Of a DNA stretch of 64,000 nucleotides, positions 34,868 to 45,400 are shown one piece after another. Origin of the DNA: Bryobacterales bacterium. Lineage in GTDB: Bacteria; Acidobacteriota; Terriglobia; Bryobacterales; Bryobacteraceae. The notes under the pieces are model-generated. The model saw only the letters and a program-made list of their open reading frames with translations, had not been told where the DNA came from and ran no database searches. Each line of letters starts with the position of its first letter. The stretch's first letter is position 1. Where the stretch lies: contig JADJWL010000004.1 of NCBI GenBank assembly GCA_016716385.1, positions 434,001 through 498,000 on the forward strand, written 5' to 3'. The position numbers and the translations under genes were made by a program.

Positions 34868-35872
34868 ATGCCGCAACCACGCATCCTTACGACTACGGTC
34901 GGCTCGTATCCCGTGCCCGACTGGCTGGCCGCGCTCCCCAGCGAGCAGGCGCTTTCCGACGCTACCCGCGTCGTCTTTGACCTCCAGCGCCGCGCCGGCA
35001 TCGACCTGCCCGTCGATGGCGAGTTGTACCGCTTCGATATCAATCACCCCGATACCAACGGGATGATCGACTACTTCATCCGGCCGATGGGTGGCATCCG
35101 TTCCCAGCTCGGCCGCTCGGACTGGGAAGCGTTCAACAGGAACGCCGCGATGGGCTTCCGCCGTAAGCCGGCTGGCGCCGTCACCGGACCGCTCGGCGAA
35201 GGTGGCCTGAACCTGCTCGCCGATTGCGAGCGCGCCGCGGCGCTGGCCGGCGGACCGTTCAAGTTCACGGTGACAAGCCCGTATATGCTGTCCCGCACGT
35301 TGGTCGACACCCACTACACTTCGTTCGAGGCGCGCACCGCCGCCATTGCCGAAGTGCTGGCTGCGCAGGTCGCGGACCTGCCGTGCGACTGCCTGCAGGT
35401 CGACGAGGCCAACATCACGGGCAATCCAGCCGACGCCGACCTTGCCGCGCGCTGCATCAACACCGTGCTGGCCGGCTTCAAGGGCCGTACCGCCGTGCAT
35501 CTGTGCTTCGGCAACTACGGCGGGCAGGTGATCCAGAAGGGAAGCTGGGCCGCGCTCGTGCGCTTTCTCAACGCTCTGGACGTCGACCATCTCGTGCTGG
35601 AACTGGCGCACCGGCCGAAGTCCGATCTTGAGGTGCTGCGCGAAGTGGAGACGCGTATCACGCTTGGCATCGGCGTGATCGACGTCAAGGTCAACCACGT
35701 CGAAACCGCGGACGAAGTGGCGGCGCGCATCGAAGAAGCCGAGAAGGCTCTGGGCGAGGGACGCGTCGGCTGGGTGCATCCCGACTGCGGCTTCTGGATG
35801 CTCAAGCGTTCGGTAGCTGACCGCAAGATGGAGGCGCTCGTGGCGGGCCGCAACAAGTACCTGGGCTTGTAG
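34868..35872 (+). CDS. MetE-like protein (cobalamin-independent methionine synthase C-terminal fold)
   Basis: 334 residues, one TIM barrel. It keeps the four zinc ligands of MetE: His211 and Cys213 in VHLCFGNYGG, Glu245 in LVLELAHRP and Cys307 in HPDCGFW, and begins with TTTVGSYPVP as MetE core proteins do. It is half the size of full MetE and lacks the N-terminal barrel. Stand-alone core proteins can transfer methyl groups from donors other than methyltetrahydrofolate. Its position between a sugar isomerase and a polysaccharide-lyase-like gene suggests demethylation or transfer of a substituent from a catabolic substrate, but that is inference. Confidence 0.82.
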   Translation: MPQPRILTTTVGSYPVPDWLAALPSEQALSDATRVVFDLQRRAGIDLPVDGELYRFDINHPDTNGMIDYFIRPMGGIRSQLGRSDWEAFNRNAAMGFRRKPAGAVTGPLGEGGLNLLADCERAAALAGGPFKFTVTSPYMLSRTLVDTHYTSFEARTAAIAEVLAAQVADLPCDCLQVDEANITGNPADADLAARCINTVLAGFKGRTAVHLCFGNYGGQVIQKGSWAALVRFLNALDVDHLVLELAHRPKSDLEVLREVETRITLGIGVIDVKVNHVETADEVAARIEEAEKALGEGRVGWVHPDCGFWMLKRSVADRKMEALVAGRNKYLGL

Positions 35873-35873
35873 C

Positions 35874-36980
35874 GTGAAAGGCGACCGCTTTCCCTCGGAG
35901 CTGACCGAGTCGCGAGACCGTGCGACCGGCGCGCTCGTGCGGCAATTGACAGCACACCCGTCGATCAACCATCCCACCTACTTCCTGCAGAGTTCGTTCA
36001 CGCCGGACGGCGCGGCGCTGCTGTTCACGTCGTACCGCACGGGGCAGGCGCAGTTGTTCGAAATCGATGGCTACCCGGACGGGGAGATCCGCCAGTTGAC
36101 CGCTGGTCCCGCGATCCATCCGTTCTCGCCCGCCATTCACCCGGACGGCGCAACGGTGTTCTTCGTACGCGGCGGCTCGATCTGGGCGCTCGACCGGCGG
36201 TCATTGGAAGAACGCCAGATCGTCGAGTACGCCGGCGGGCAGTTGGGCGAGTGCTCGCTCGGGGCGGGCGGCGAGTGGCTCACGGCCGCGATCAAGATCG
36301 ATGGCCGGAACGGCATCGTGACCGGACGCAGCGACGGGTCCGGGTGGCGCATGATTCCGTTTCCGCGCACCGTGATCCACCCGCAGTTTCACCCGTTCGA
36401 GCCGGAATGGGTCGCGTTTTCCGGCGACCCCGCGCCGCGCATGCACCGCGTCCGCCGCGACGGCACTGGACTTGAGTGCCTCTACGAGCACGGCAATGAC
36501 GAGTTCGTCGTGCACGAGACGTTCCTCGGCCATACCGGCGACATCGTCTACACGGTCTGGCCGCGCGCGCTGCGCCGCATGGACTGGACCACGCGCGAGC
36601 ACCGCACGATCCGCAACTGCAACGCCTGGCACATCACGCCCAACCGTGCGGGCAGCGAGGTGCTCTGCGACACGAACCATCCGGACGAGGGCATCTTTCT
36701 GGTCGACGTGGCGACCGGCGGTTGGAGGCAGGTGTGCTTATCGGAAGCGACGAATCAGGGCAGCCAGTGGAAGACGTCGCGCTACGCGCTGGCGGAGGAC
36801 TTTGCCCGCGCCCGGTCGGACGCCAAGTCGGGCGCATTGAGCTGGATGGAGGTCACGACCGACACGGTGTACGGCCCCCAGTGGACCCACCCACACCCGT
36901 CGTTCTCGCACGACGAACGGCGCATCGCCTTCGCCAGCGACCGCAGTGGGCACACGCAGGTCTACACGGCGGAGCTTTGA
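35874..36980 (+). CDS. oligogalacturonate-lyase-like (PL22) seven-bladed propeller protein
   Basis: 368 residues from a GTG one base after the previous stop; no signal peptide. It opens FPSELTESRDRATGALVRQL, the PL22 opening. The metal-site triad of oligogalacturonate lyase (Gln-x-x-His-x-His) appears as Gln336, His339 and His341 in QWTHPHPSF, followed by the family end DERRIAFASDRSGHTQVY. True PL22 enzymes split unsaturated digalacturonate with Mn2+ in the cytoplasm. The same propeller is found in related proteins that act on other uronides, so the exact substrate is uncertain. Last gene of the isomerase-MetE-like operon. Confidence 0.82.
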   Translation: MKGDRFPSELTESRDRATGALVRQLTAHPSINHPTYFLQSSFTPDGAALLFTSYRTGQAQLFEIDGYPDGEIRQLTAGPAIHPFSPAIHPDGATVFFVRGGSIWALDRRSLEERQIVEYAGGQLGECSLGAGGEWLTAAIKIDGRNGIVTGRSDGSGWRMIPFPRTVIHPQFHPFEPEWVAFSGDPAPRMHRVRRDGTGLECLYEHGNDEFVVHETFLGHTGDIVYTVWPRALRRMDWTTREHRTIRNCNAWHITPNRAGSEVLCDTNHPDEGIFLVDVATGGWRQVCLSEATNQGSQWKTSRYALAEDFARARSDAKSGALSWMEVTTDTVYGPQWTHPHPSFSHDERRIAFASDRSGHTQVYTAEL

Positions 36981-37017
36981 CAGCCAGGCCGGAACCCACC
37001 TAGACTGGAGGCTTCTC

Positions 37018-38841
37018 ATGCGCTCCGCCATCGTGGTGGGTTCGGTCCTGATGGTCTCCCTCGGGGCTGTCGAGCCGGAGGACGTACTGATCGCCGGCGC
37101 ACCCACCTGGACCGCGCGCCCTTTCGTGCAACCGTCGAATGTGCGGCCCGCTCTGCGGTGGAACAGCACTATCTATCCGCTCTCGCGGCCCGATGTCGAC
37201 TGGATCGCGACGATTCCCGCGCCGGAAATCGCGCAGTCCGGAGTCGCCGAGATCACCGTGCTCGACCTGGACCGCAACGTGGCGCAACTGCCCGTGTACC
37301 AGCCCGTCTGCCTGCCCGTGTCGAGCCGCAGTGTGCTCTTCGATCACCGCCGCGGCCGGGTGATCGGTGAAGCTCTCGGCGCCACCTCGGGACTGGTCGC
37401 CGTCGACCACCGTTCCGGGCAACTGCTGCACCAGGCGGTCTTCCCCACCCGTGTCGCCGGTCTTGCCGCAGGTCCCGGCCTCGATTCGCTGTTCGCGCAC
37501 GGGAACAATTGGGTCCACCAACTCGACGCCACAACATTGGAGACGCGCACCCGCTATCAGCATCTGGCGCCGCGGACGAGCATCTCGGCGATGGCCGCGA
37601 GTCCCGTGAGTCCCGGCACATTTGCCATCCTCACCGAAGGAGATGTGCCCGTGGCATTGCTGGTGGATGGCGCGACAGCGCGGGCGCGGTCCTGGATCCT
37701 GCCAGGCCGTCCGGGGTCCGCGGCTTTCTCGCCCGACGGCCGCGCGATCCTTGTCGGTGTGTGGGGCGTTGGGCTTGTGGAACTGGCGGTTGAACCGGAT
37801 GGTCTCAGCGAGCGCCGGGCCCTGCTGGCGCCTTCCGCCGATTTCGACCTGGCCGGGGACCGCTTCTACTTCGCCAGCGGCGACGTGTGGGATGCCACGA
37901 CCTTCGAGCAGATCGGACATCTTGCGACAGGGAGCCCTGTGGTCGACGATCCCGCGCGGGACCGCATCTACACCGGCGACGGCCGTGTGTTCGACCGCGC
38001 CACTCTGCTGCCGCTCGGGAACCGGGCCGTCCACGGGGGCGTCATCGCACGCTGGGGAGAGTCCGGGCTGATCGTCGCGGCCGGGGGCTGTGTCGTCAGC
38101 CACGAAACGCCTGCCGCCGCGCCCGCGCCCTCGTTCACCGCCGGCGGAGTCGTCAACGCCGCCAGCGGCCGGTCCGGCAGCGTTTCGCCCGGCGAGATCG
38201 TCGCCATTTTCGGTGAGCGCCTTGGATCTGCCAGCGGCCGGATCGCCGACTGGCGGACCGCGTTCGATCTTGCGCGCGAAATCGGGCACGTCGAAGTCTT
38301 CTTCGCCGGTATTCCCGGTGTCGTGCTGTTCGCGCGCAGCGACCAGGTCAACGTCGTGGTTCCGTTCGGGCTGCCGGACCGCCAGGCGATCCGTGTTCAG
38401 GTCGTCCATGGCGGCATTCCATCCAGCCAGGTTGAAATCCGCCGCGCCGCCGCGGCTCCGGCGATCTTTACGCAGAACGCATCCGGCGAAGGGCTCGGCG
38501 CCATCCTCAACCAGGACGGCGGCCTTAATGGAACCAGCCGGCCCGCCCGCCGCGGAAGCGTCGTGGCGGTGTTCGCCACCGGCGGCGGCCGGGTGAGACC
38601 GCCGGGCGTGGATGGCCGGCTGAACTGGCTCCCGCTGCCGGTCCTGGACGCTCCAGTTCACGCGACGGTGGGCGGGCAGGACGCCGAAGTCCTGTTTGCC
38701 GGTCCCGCGCCCGGATTGATCGCCGGAGCGCTGCAGGTAAACCTTCGGATACCCGAGGCCCTGGCGCCGGGGTTCCATCCCGTGCGGCTCGCCGTCGGCG
38801 GAATCGAGTCGCCCGGAGGCGTCCTGGTCAACCTGGAGTGA
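37018..38841 (+). CDS. secreted protein with propeller-like N-terminus and TIGR03437 C-terminal domain
   Basis: 607 residues from ATG 37018, with TGGAGG six bases upstream and a signal peptide (MRSAIVVGSVLMVSLGAV). Residues about 40-360 have repeated beta-strand units resembling a propeller (HRSGQLLHQAVFPTRVAG, DATTLETRTRYQHL). From about 380 the TIGR03437 domain typical of Solibacter secreted proteins is complete: GGVVNAASGRSGSVSPGEIV, VNVVVPFGLPD, APAIFTQNASGEGLG, VVAVFATGGG and GLIAGALQVNLRIP. Function is unknown; the domain may anchor or sort the protein. The stop overlaps the next gene's possible GTG (GTGA). Confidence 0.82.
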   Translation: MRSAIVVGSVLMVSLGAVEPEDVLIAGAPTWTARPFVQPSNVRPALRWNSTIYPLSRPDVDWIATIPAPEIAQSGVAEITVLDLDRNVAQLPVYQPVCLPVSSRSVLFDHRRGRVIGEALGATSGLVAVDHRSGQLLHQAVFPTRVAGLAAGPGLDSLFAHGNNWVHQLDATTLETRTRYQHLAPRTSISAMAASPVSPGTFAILTEGDVPVALLVDGATARARSWILPGRPGSAAFSPDGRAILVGVWGVGLVELAVEPDGLSERRALLAPSADFDLAGDRFYFASGDVWDATTFEQIGHLATGSPVVDDPARDRIYTGDGRVFDRATLLPLGNRAVHGGVIARWGESGLIVAAGGCVVSHETPAAAPAPSFTAGGVVNAASGRSGSVSPGEIVAIFGERLGSASGRIADWRTAFDLAREIGHVEVFFAGIPGVVLFARSDQVNVVVPFGLPDRQAIRVQVVHGGIPSSQVEIRRAAAAPAIFTQNASGEGLGAILNQDGGLNGTSRPARRGSVVAVFATGGGRVRPPGVDGRLNWLPLPVLDAPVHATVGGQDAEVLFAGPAPGLIAGALQVNLRIPEALAPGFHPVRLAVGGIESPGGVLVNLE

Positions 38842-38846
38842 TTCCC

Positions 38847-41800
38847 GTGCGGATGCTTTTCGCATTGCTCGCCGCGATTCCGGCCGCCGCCGTTACCGGA
38901 GCACCAGCCGTTCCTCTGGCCTTTGCTCCTTCCGGCTCCGGCTTCTCCGCCGCGCACCGCGGAATGAGCGTCACGCTCACCCCGCAAGCCGCGGCCATCG
39001 GGTTGCCGCGCGGCACAGTCCGCTTGCGTCTGCTCGGCGCCGCGCAAGAGCCACGTATCGAAGGCGCGGACGCCCTCGCGGCGCGCGCGTCCTTCTTCAC
39101 CGGAGCGGACGCGCGGCTTTGGCGGCGGGCCGTGCCGCTGTACGGCGCCGTGGCGTACCGGGGTGTCTACGCCGGCATCGACATGCTATTCCATGGCCGC
39201 CAGGGCGATCTCGAGTTCGACTTCGAGGTCGCGCCGGGGGCCGACCCGTCGTCCATCCGCTTTTCCGTGGAAGGCGCCGTGCTTGGCCTGGAAACGGACG
39301 GCGATTTGCTCATCGAAACCGGCGGCGATACGCTGCGCCTGCGCCGCCCGGTGGCCTGGCAGGACATCCCTCACGGCAGACGGGAAGTCGCCTGCGGCTT
39401 CCGCCTCCGGGATGGATCGGTGGCCTTCGTCCTTGGCCCGCACGATCCGGCGAGTCCGCTCACCATCGATCCGCGGATCGTCTACACGACCGAGCTGACG
39501 GCCGGCAGTGTTCAGAGGCTGGCAGGGGCGCCGGATGGATCGGTCATCGCGGCCGGCGTGGCGTTTGGCGCGTCCCCGCCCGTGGCGGAGGGGCTCGGCA
39601 ACCCGTACAACCGGCCTCTGACCCACGACGTGTACTCCGTCGTCACGAAGCTGAGTCCGGACGGGGCCGCCATTCAGTGGAGCGCCTATTTCGGGGGAAC
39701 GGGCAATACGTCGATTGCTGCCCTGCATGTCGACAGTCTGGGCCAGGTCACCGCGGCCGGTTTGACGAATTCCTGGAACTTCCCCGTGTCTCCGGGCGCG
39801 TTCCGCCGGACGCCCCCGCCAGGAGGGCTGCTGTCCGCGTTCGTCGTGCGGCTGACCGCCGATGGCAGCGACCTTGTCTTCGGGACCTACGTCAACACCT
39901 TCGAGACCCTCGATTGCCTCGCGGTCGATCCCGGCGGCTACACCGTCGTTGCGGGTGGTGTGTTCAACGGACAATTCCGGACGCAGCCCGGTGCGTTCCG
40001 CCGGGAGATTCAACCGCCTGACGGACGTTCCGCGGGGGTAGTGCGCCTGAATCCGTCCGGTAGCGCCGTCGTGTATGCGACCCTGTTCGGGGGACGCGGC
40101 GGCGACCTGGTCTCGGCCTGCGCGTCCGACGAAGAAGGGAATCTCCTGCTGGCGGGACTCACCAGTTCCGAGGATTTTCCGCTGGTGTCGCCGCTGCCCT
40201 TCCAGCGCGATCCCGCCAGTCTCATCGGCTATCTGGCACGGCTGGACGCCACCGGCTCGCGGCTCCTCAAGAGCACCTACTTCTCCGCTGGCGCCCTCCT
40301 TTCGCGCGTCGTTTCGATCGCGCTTGACCCTTCCGGCCGCGTCTACCTGGGCGGCGCCGTGTTCGGTTCTGTTGCCGGTGTCCAGCCCATGCTGGAGCCC
40401 CGCCCCGGTGGAGCCGAATGGCAGGCGTTCACGGCGACTCTGGCCCCCGGTATCTCGGAACTACTCTCATTGACGCCTCTGCCGATCGCCGGCAGTGCGG
40501 AGTTTCCCCAGGTGGCCCTGGACGGTCCCGACACCCTGCTCGTGGCAGGGCCGAGCCGCGATAGCGTCCTGCGGGGACCCGGCTCGATCCCGCCGGAACC
40601 CGGCCCGCCCGCGCTGCATGTTGCCCGCTTCGACCTCCGCGAGCGCCGCCTGATCGACGCAGCGGGTCTCGTCCCGGGCTCGGCGATTGCTTTTGCGGGA
40701 GAGACCGTGTTCGTCGCCCAGGAGAGCGGGGTCACCCGGTTCGATTGGCCGAACCCGGTCCCCCGGTTGCGCTCGGTACGGTTTCTGGCTCCGGGGCCCG
40801 ATCACACCCCGGTCTTGTGGGGCGATCCCGTGCGACTGATCGTCGCGGGTACGGGATTTGTGACTGGGACCCAACTCGAAATTGACGGATCGCCCGCCAC
40901 GACAGAGGTGCTTTCGGGAAGCCGCATCGCGCTGACGATTCCGGCCGAATCCGGCGCATCCTACCGGTTCCGAGCGCATAGTCCTGATCCGGGCGGCGGG
41001 GTGTCCAACGAAGTGACACTGGCGATTCCCCGGCCGCCGCTGGACGACGTGGTTCTCAGTCCCACGCACCTCCCGGTGCTGCCATCCGGCGCGACGGAAG
41101 AAGCGGTGGTCCGAGTTCGATCCGTCGGCATAGTGCCTTCGACTCAAGTCCTCTGGAACGGCGCTCCGAGGCCGGCGCATCTCGTGCGCCGGATGCCTGG
41201 GGTCGTGGAACTGACTGTGACTGCGGCCGAGAGGACGCGGAGCGCCCAATTCGAAATACGCCTCGTCAACGCGCCTCCAGGGGGCGGCTCGGCGGCCGTG
41301 CACCTTTTGATCCAGCCGGCTTCGGATCCCGTACCCCCGCCCGTGCGTCCGAACGCAGTCAGCCCGCGCCATGTGGAGGTCACACCAGCCTCTGTGACCG
41401 TGACCGTCGTCGGAACAGGCTTCACCCCATCGACCGCCGTCCGCTACCGCGGATCCGGCCGTGCAACCCGGTTGGTGGGAGAGAGCGCGATTGAGGTCAC
41501 GCTCGAGCCGGGCGACCTCGCCATTCCCGGCGTCCACTGGCTTACGATTGAAGACCCTTCCCTGGCGGCGCCAGTTCGGCTCCCGGTGCTCTGCTACCGG
41601 CCGGCCCCGCGAGTCTCTTCGCCCCTCGTGAGCGAGGCGACCGACCGTCTGTACGGGATCACTGACGCCCTGGAACTCGTCTCGATCGACCCTGCGACCG
41701 GGGAGGTGCTGTCCCTGAACGTCCCACGCGGAATGAGACGGCTGGTACTCACCGCCGATGGCGAGCACCTTTACGGCCTGTCCAGCGACCGCGTCGTCCG

Positions 41801-42422
41801 GGTCCGGTTGCGGGACGAGGCCGTGACTCTGGATTTCAGTCTGACCATCCCTGCCGCCCCGAGTTCCATCCATCCGCTGCCCGGCAGTCCGGAGAGCTTC
41901 CTGGTCGCGGGAATTGCGGAGTTTGCAATCTACGATGACAGCCGGCGCCGGCCTCTGGCTCCACCCGGGACCGCACTGCTGGACCGGTCGCTCCTGTTCA
42001 GTCGCAGTCATATCGTCGCGGGAGCTCCTCTGCTCGATGCGGCCGAATCCTGCTGGAGCGTTTTTCCCTACGGCTCCCTGGGCGCTGGATTCGGGGAGCG
42101 GATCTGCCAGCCGGATGTACGTCTGTCCCCCTGGTTGCACGAACTGCCGTTCGCCACGGTCTTCGACGCCGGTGATGGGCCTCAACTCGTCGAGATGGAC
42201 GGCTTGGCGGCGCCGGGACGCATCGAACACAGTTGGGTCGGGAGCGACAGAGCCACCGTCGCCGTGATCGCCAACGGCGCGTTGCACGAGTACGCGTTCG
42301 ATCCGTTTCGCCGCACCGGGCGCTTTGCTGTCCAGGACCCGGTGACGAAGTACCGCGACGGCTGGCTCATCCTTCTGCCCCGCGGGCTGGTTCCGCTCAC
42401 GCGTGAGGATCTGCTCCCGTGA
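38847..42422 (+). CDS. giant secreted protein with DUF7948, SBBP-like repeats and IPT/TIG-like domains
   Basis: About 1191 residues. GGAG at 38835-38838 is eight bases before GTG 38847, which gives the signal peptide MRMLFALLAAIPAAAV; the frame itself extends to GTG 38838. The N-terminal part (YGAVAYRGVYAGIDMLFHG, LEFDFEVAPGADPSSIRFSV, PLTIDPRIVYT) is the DUF7948 domain. SBBP-like propeller repeats follow (about 215-560; for example VTAAGLTNSWNFPVSPGAFR, LLAGLTSSEDFPLVSPL). Then come IPT/TIG-like immunoglobulin units (about 640-900) and a last propeller-like region. It has no TIGR03437 end, unlike its neighbours. Role unknown; surface or secreted. Confidence 0.8.
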   Translation: MRMLFALLAAIPAAAVTGAPAVPLAFAPSGSGFSAAHRGMSVTLTPQAAAIGLPRGTVRLRLLGAAQEPRIEGADALAARASFFTGADARLWRRAVPLYGAVAYRGVYAGIDMLFHGRQGDLEFDFEVAPGADPSSIRFSVEGAVLGLETDGDLLIETGGDTLRLRRPVAWQDIPHGRREVACGFRLRDGSVAFVLGPHDPASPLTIDPRIVYTTELTAGSVQRLAGAPDGSVIAAGVAFGASPPVAEGLGNPYNRPLTHDVYSVVTKLSPDGAAIQWSAYFGGTGNTSIAALHVDSLGQVTAAGLTNSWNFPVSPGAFRRTPPPGGLLSAFVVRLTADGSDLVFGTYVNTFETLDCLAVDPGGYTVVAGGVFNGQFRTQPGAFRREIQPPDGRSAGVVRLNPSGSAVVYATLFGGRGGDLVSACASDEEGNLLLAGLTSSEDFPLVSPLPFQRDPASLIGYLARLDATGSRLLKSTYFSAGALLSRVVSIALDPSGRVYLGGAVFGSVAGVQPMLEPRPGGAEWQAFTATLAPGISELLSLTPLPIAGSAEFPQVALDGPDTLLVAGPSRDSVLRGPGSIPPEPGPPALHVARFDLRERRLIDAAGLVPGSAIAFAGETVFVAQESGVTRFDWPNPVPRLRSVRFLAPGPDHTPVLWGDPVRLIVAGTGFVTGTQLEIDGSPATTEVLSGSRIALTIPAESGASYRFRAHSPDPGGGVSNEVTLAIPRPPLDDVVLSPTHLPVLPSGATEEAVVRVRSVGIVPSTQVLWNGAPRPAHLVRRMPGVVELTVTAAERTRSAQFEIRLVNAPPGGGSAAVHLLIQPASDPVPPPVRPNAVSPRHVEVTPASVTVTVVGTGFTPSTAVRYRGSGRATRLVGESAIEVTLEPGDLAIPGVHWLTIEDPSLAAPVRLPVLCYRPAPRVSSPLVSEATDRLYGITDALELVSIDPATGEVLSLNVPRGMRRLVLTADGEHLYGLSSDRVVRVRLRDEAVTLDFSLTIPAAPSSIHPLPGSPESFLVAGIAEFAIYDDSRRRPLAPPGTALLDRSLLFSRSHIVAGAPLLDAAESCWSVFPYGSLGAGFGERICQPDVRLSPWLHELPFATVFDAGDGPQLVEMDGLAAPGRIEHSWVGSDRATVAVIANGALHEYAFDPFRRTGRFAVQDPVTKYRDGWLILLPRGLVPLTREDLLP

Positions 42423-45400
42423 GAATCGTCTGCGTCATGGGGGTTCTGCTGGCGCAGTCGCTGGGGGCCTCGGTTCCGGCGGTCTTCGAGCCGAATGCGG
42501 GACAGGCGGCGCCCGGTGTTCTGTTTGTGTGCCGGCTGCCTTCGGGGACATTCCTCGTGGAGAACGACGGGTTCACGGTCCAGCGGCCGGAGGGTACCCC
42601 CATCCGCTTCCGGTTCGAAGGCTCTCGCACTCCGGCCGCAGCCGTCATAGCGGACCCTGCGCCCGGCAGGACCATCTACATCATGGCCGGACGGCCGCAG
42701 CTAACCGTTTTCCACTACCACCGGGTGATGCTGCGCGGTCTCTATCCAGGCGCCGACCTCGTCTTCCACATCCGCGGTGGCGCGGTCGAGTACGACTGGA
42801 TCCTGGCCCCCGGCGCCGATCCCGCGGTAATCCGGATGCGGGCCGAGGGGGCGGCGCCGCGCCTCAACGCGCGGGGCGGCCTGACCGTGGCCGATCTGGA
42901 ACTGCTCCGCCCGGTCCTCTATCAGGACGCGCCCGAGGGGCGCCGGTCGGTTGCGGGCGGCTTTGCGCTTCGCGCGGATGGCGCTGTCGGATTCGATGCC
43001 GGCTCGCATGATCCGCGCCTTCCGCTGACCATCGATCCGGTGCTGGTCCTGGGAACCTATCTGGGATCCCGGCCAGCCGGTTCTCTCGCCGTTGACGTTT
43101 CGGGGAACAGTTACCTTGCCGGGGTCGCTCCCGATGTGGGTGCGGGACGTTTCGCCACGGTATCCAAGGTGAATCCCGCCGGGGCTCTTGTCTTCACGGC
43201 GCTGTACGGCCCGGTCGGATTCGCCCGGGTCGCGGTCGCCGCTGACGCCGAGGGACACGCGTACCTGGCTGGCTGGACAGAACGTGATCTTCCCCTGACG
43301 GATCCCTGGAGCCGGGAGGGCCCGGGATTTGTCGTCAAGCTGGACGCGTCCGGGCAGCCCCTGTACGCGACGCGCGTGCCTGGGCGCATTCACGCAGTCG
43401 CGGCCACCGGCGCCGGCGAGGCCCTGGTGGCCGGGGAGACCGCGCCCGGCCCTTCGATCGTGGCCACTCCAGGCGTGGTCGGACCGGTCCGGCGTGGCGG
43501 TGTCGACGGATTCGTCCTGAAGTTGTACGCCCGCGGAACTCTGGCCTGGGCCACCTTGCTCGGCGGCGGAGACCGCGACTCGGTGGAGCGCCTGGCGGTG
43601 GGTCCGGACGGCGACCTGTTTGCCGATGGCTTTACGACCTCGTTCGACTTCCCCGTCACCGCCGGCGTTGCACAACCCGTCTTTGTCCCGCCGTTTCGCC
43701 GTTTCGCCGTCCGCCTCCGGCCGGACGCGCGCCAGTGGGTCTACAGCACCTTCTGGGACGGCCCCGACTCTGCCGGCGGCGCGCCGGCTGTCGATGCCGC
43801 GGGCCGCATGTTCCTCGACGATTACCGCCACCCGGCCGTGTCCTGGTTGAGTCCCGACGGCGGCCGGATCACCAACTTTCCCGGTCCCGTGTACCCGTCG
43901 CAGGCGGCGGCCGCGGCCGGGGGCGGCTGGTTCGTCCTCGGACGCCCGGCCGGCCCGGTGTTTCTCACCGGAGGCGCCGTGCTCGGAACGGTGCCCGAGT
44001 TGAGCGTCGTCCGGATCGGGCTCGATGGCCAGGTCCGCTACGCCTCTCCGGTCCCGCAGGCCGGCCTCGCGGTGGACGGCTCCGGTCTGCTGCATCTAGC
44101 GGGTTCCGGATGGGCGGGACCCCCGCTGCCGCTCACTCCCGGTGCGATTCCACCGGGTGCGGACGCCCATACTGAAGCGTTCCTTCTCCGTCTCGACACC
44201 CGGCGGCTCGGCTCCCGGAACCTGCACTTGGAACCGTCGTCGTGGGTATCGCGTCGCCGGATCCGGCCCGGCCAGCCTGCTGTCGCGGTCGGTGTGATGC
44301 GCGTCGCCAGCCTCGACGGATCTCCTCTCAACGTGCGCTTCCGCGCGGAGCCGTGGATCTCTGTGACCGCGGACCGGAGCGTCACGCCGGCACGGGTCGA
44401 AGTGCGCGCCGCTGCCGGCGATCTTGAGCCGGGCCTGCATCGCGGGACGTTGCTCATCGATTCGCCGGAGGTGGAGGATTCCGTGGTGCCATTTCACGTG
44501 GAACTTGAGGTGCTTGAACCGCCCAATCTGATCGTGGAGGCGGCGCCGGTCGAGTGGACGTGGGGACTGGGGAGCGTGCCGGAGCCGGCGCGGATCCGCG
44601 CCGCGTCGTCCGATCCGGAAATCCGCCCGCAGGTCTACGGCCTCGCGCCCTGGATTCGGGTGACTCAGGAAAGCGCTGAGGTGTTCAACGTGGCGCTCGG
44701 CGTTCCCCCGGGAGCGGCGGGCGTTTACGAAAGCGCCGTTGTCGTTGAACTGCCATACGCTCCGGAGAGTCCTGTGCGCGTCCCGGTGCGGCTGACGACG
44801 CTCATTGCGTCGGGAGTCACCGCGTCGCCGGATTCCGTCATGCTCAGCTTTACCAAAGGTGCGCCCCTGCCTGCCCCGGTGACGGTCCGCCTCACGAGCG
44901 GGGAGCCCAATCTGCGCCTCGGCATCTGGCCATCGCTCGGCCTGCGCGCCGAACCTGCCGAATGCGTGGTTCCCTGCACGGTCTTGGTTTCGGTGGATCC
45001 CGAGGTCGCGGAATCTCTATCCGGCGGGGTGCATCACGGGTTTCTTGGCGTCGACAGACTCACGGAGCCGTCCGGTTCCGTCCTGGCGATCCCGGCCGCG
45101 CTGACGGTGAATACCTCGGCTGCCTTCGGCATCAACCTGCCTCCCGGCGATGCCATCTTCCAGGCCTTTCGCAATCGGGACTACGCGCCGGAATTCCTCC
45201 CGGCCATTGTGGACGGACCCGGGTTGACGTTTTCGCTTTCCACCGATGTGGCGTGGCTCACCGTCGGGGGCGGCCCGGGTCCGTTCACCGCGCCGCACCG
45301 ATTCGAGATCCGATTGCGGAATGACCCGCAACTGCCTCTGGGGACGCATACCGGGCATGTGATCGCCCGCTCCTCTTCCGGCGAGATCCGCACGGTTCGC

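Noticed and set aside
34868..35872. Calling the MetE-like gene a methionine synthase (metE)
   Set aside because: It is half-length, lacks the N-terminal barrel, and its neighbours are carbohydrate genes; only the fold and zinc site can be supported.
42122..42132. GTCTGTCCCCC at 42.1 kb and CTCTGTCCCCG at 14.18 kb as further copies of the dispersed word
   Set aside because: Each lacks the GGG left half, so they were not counted.
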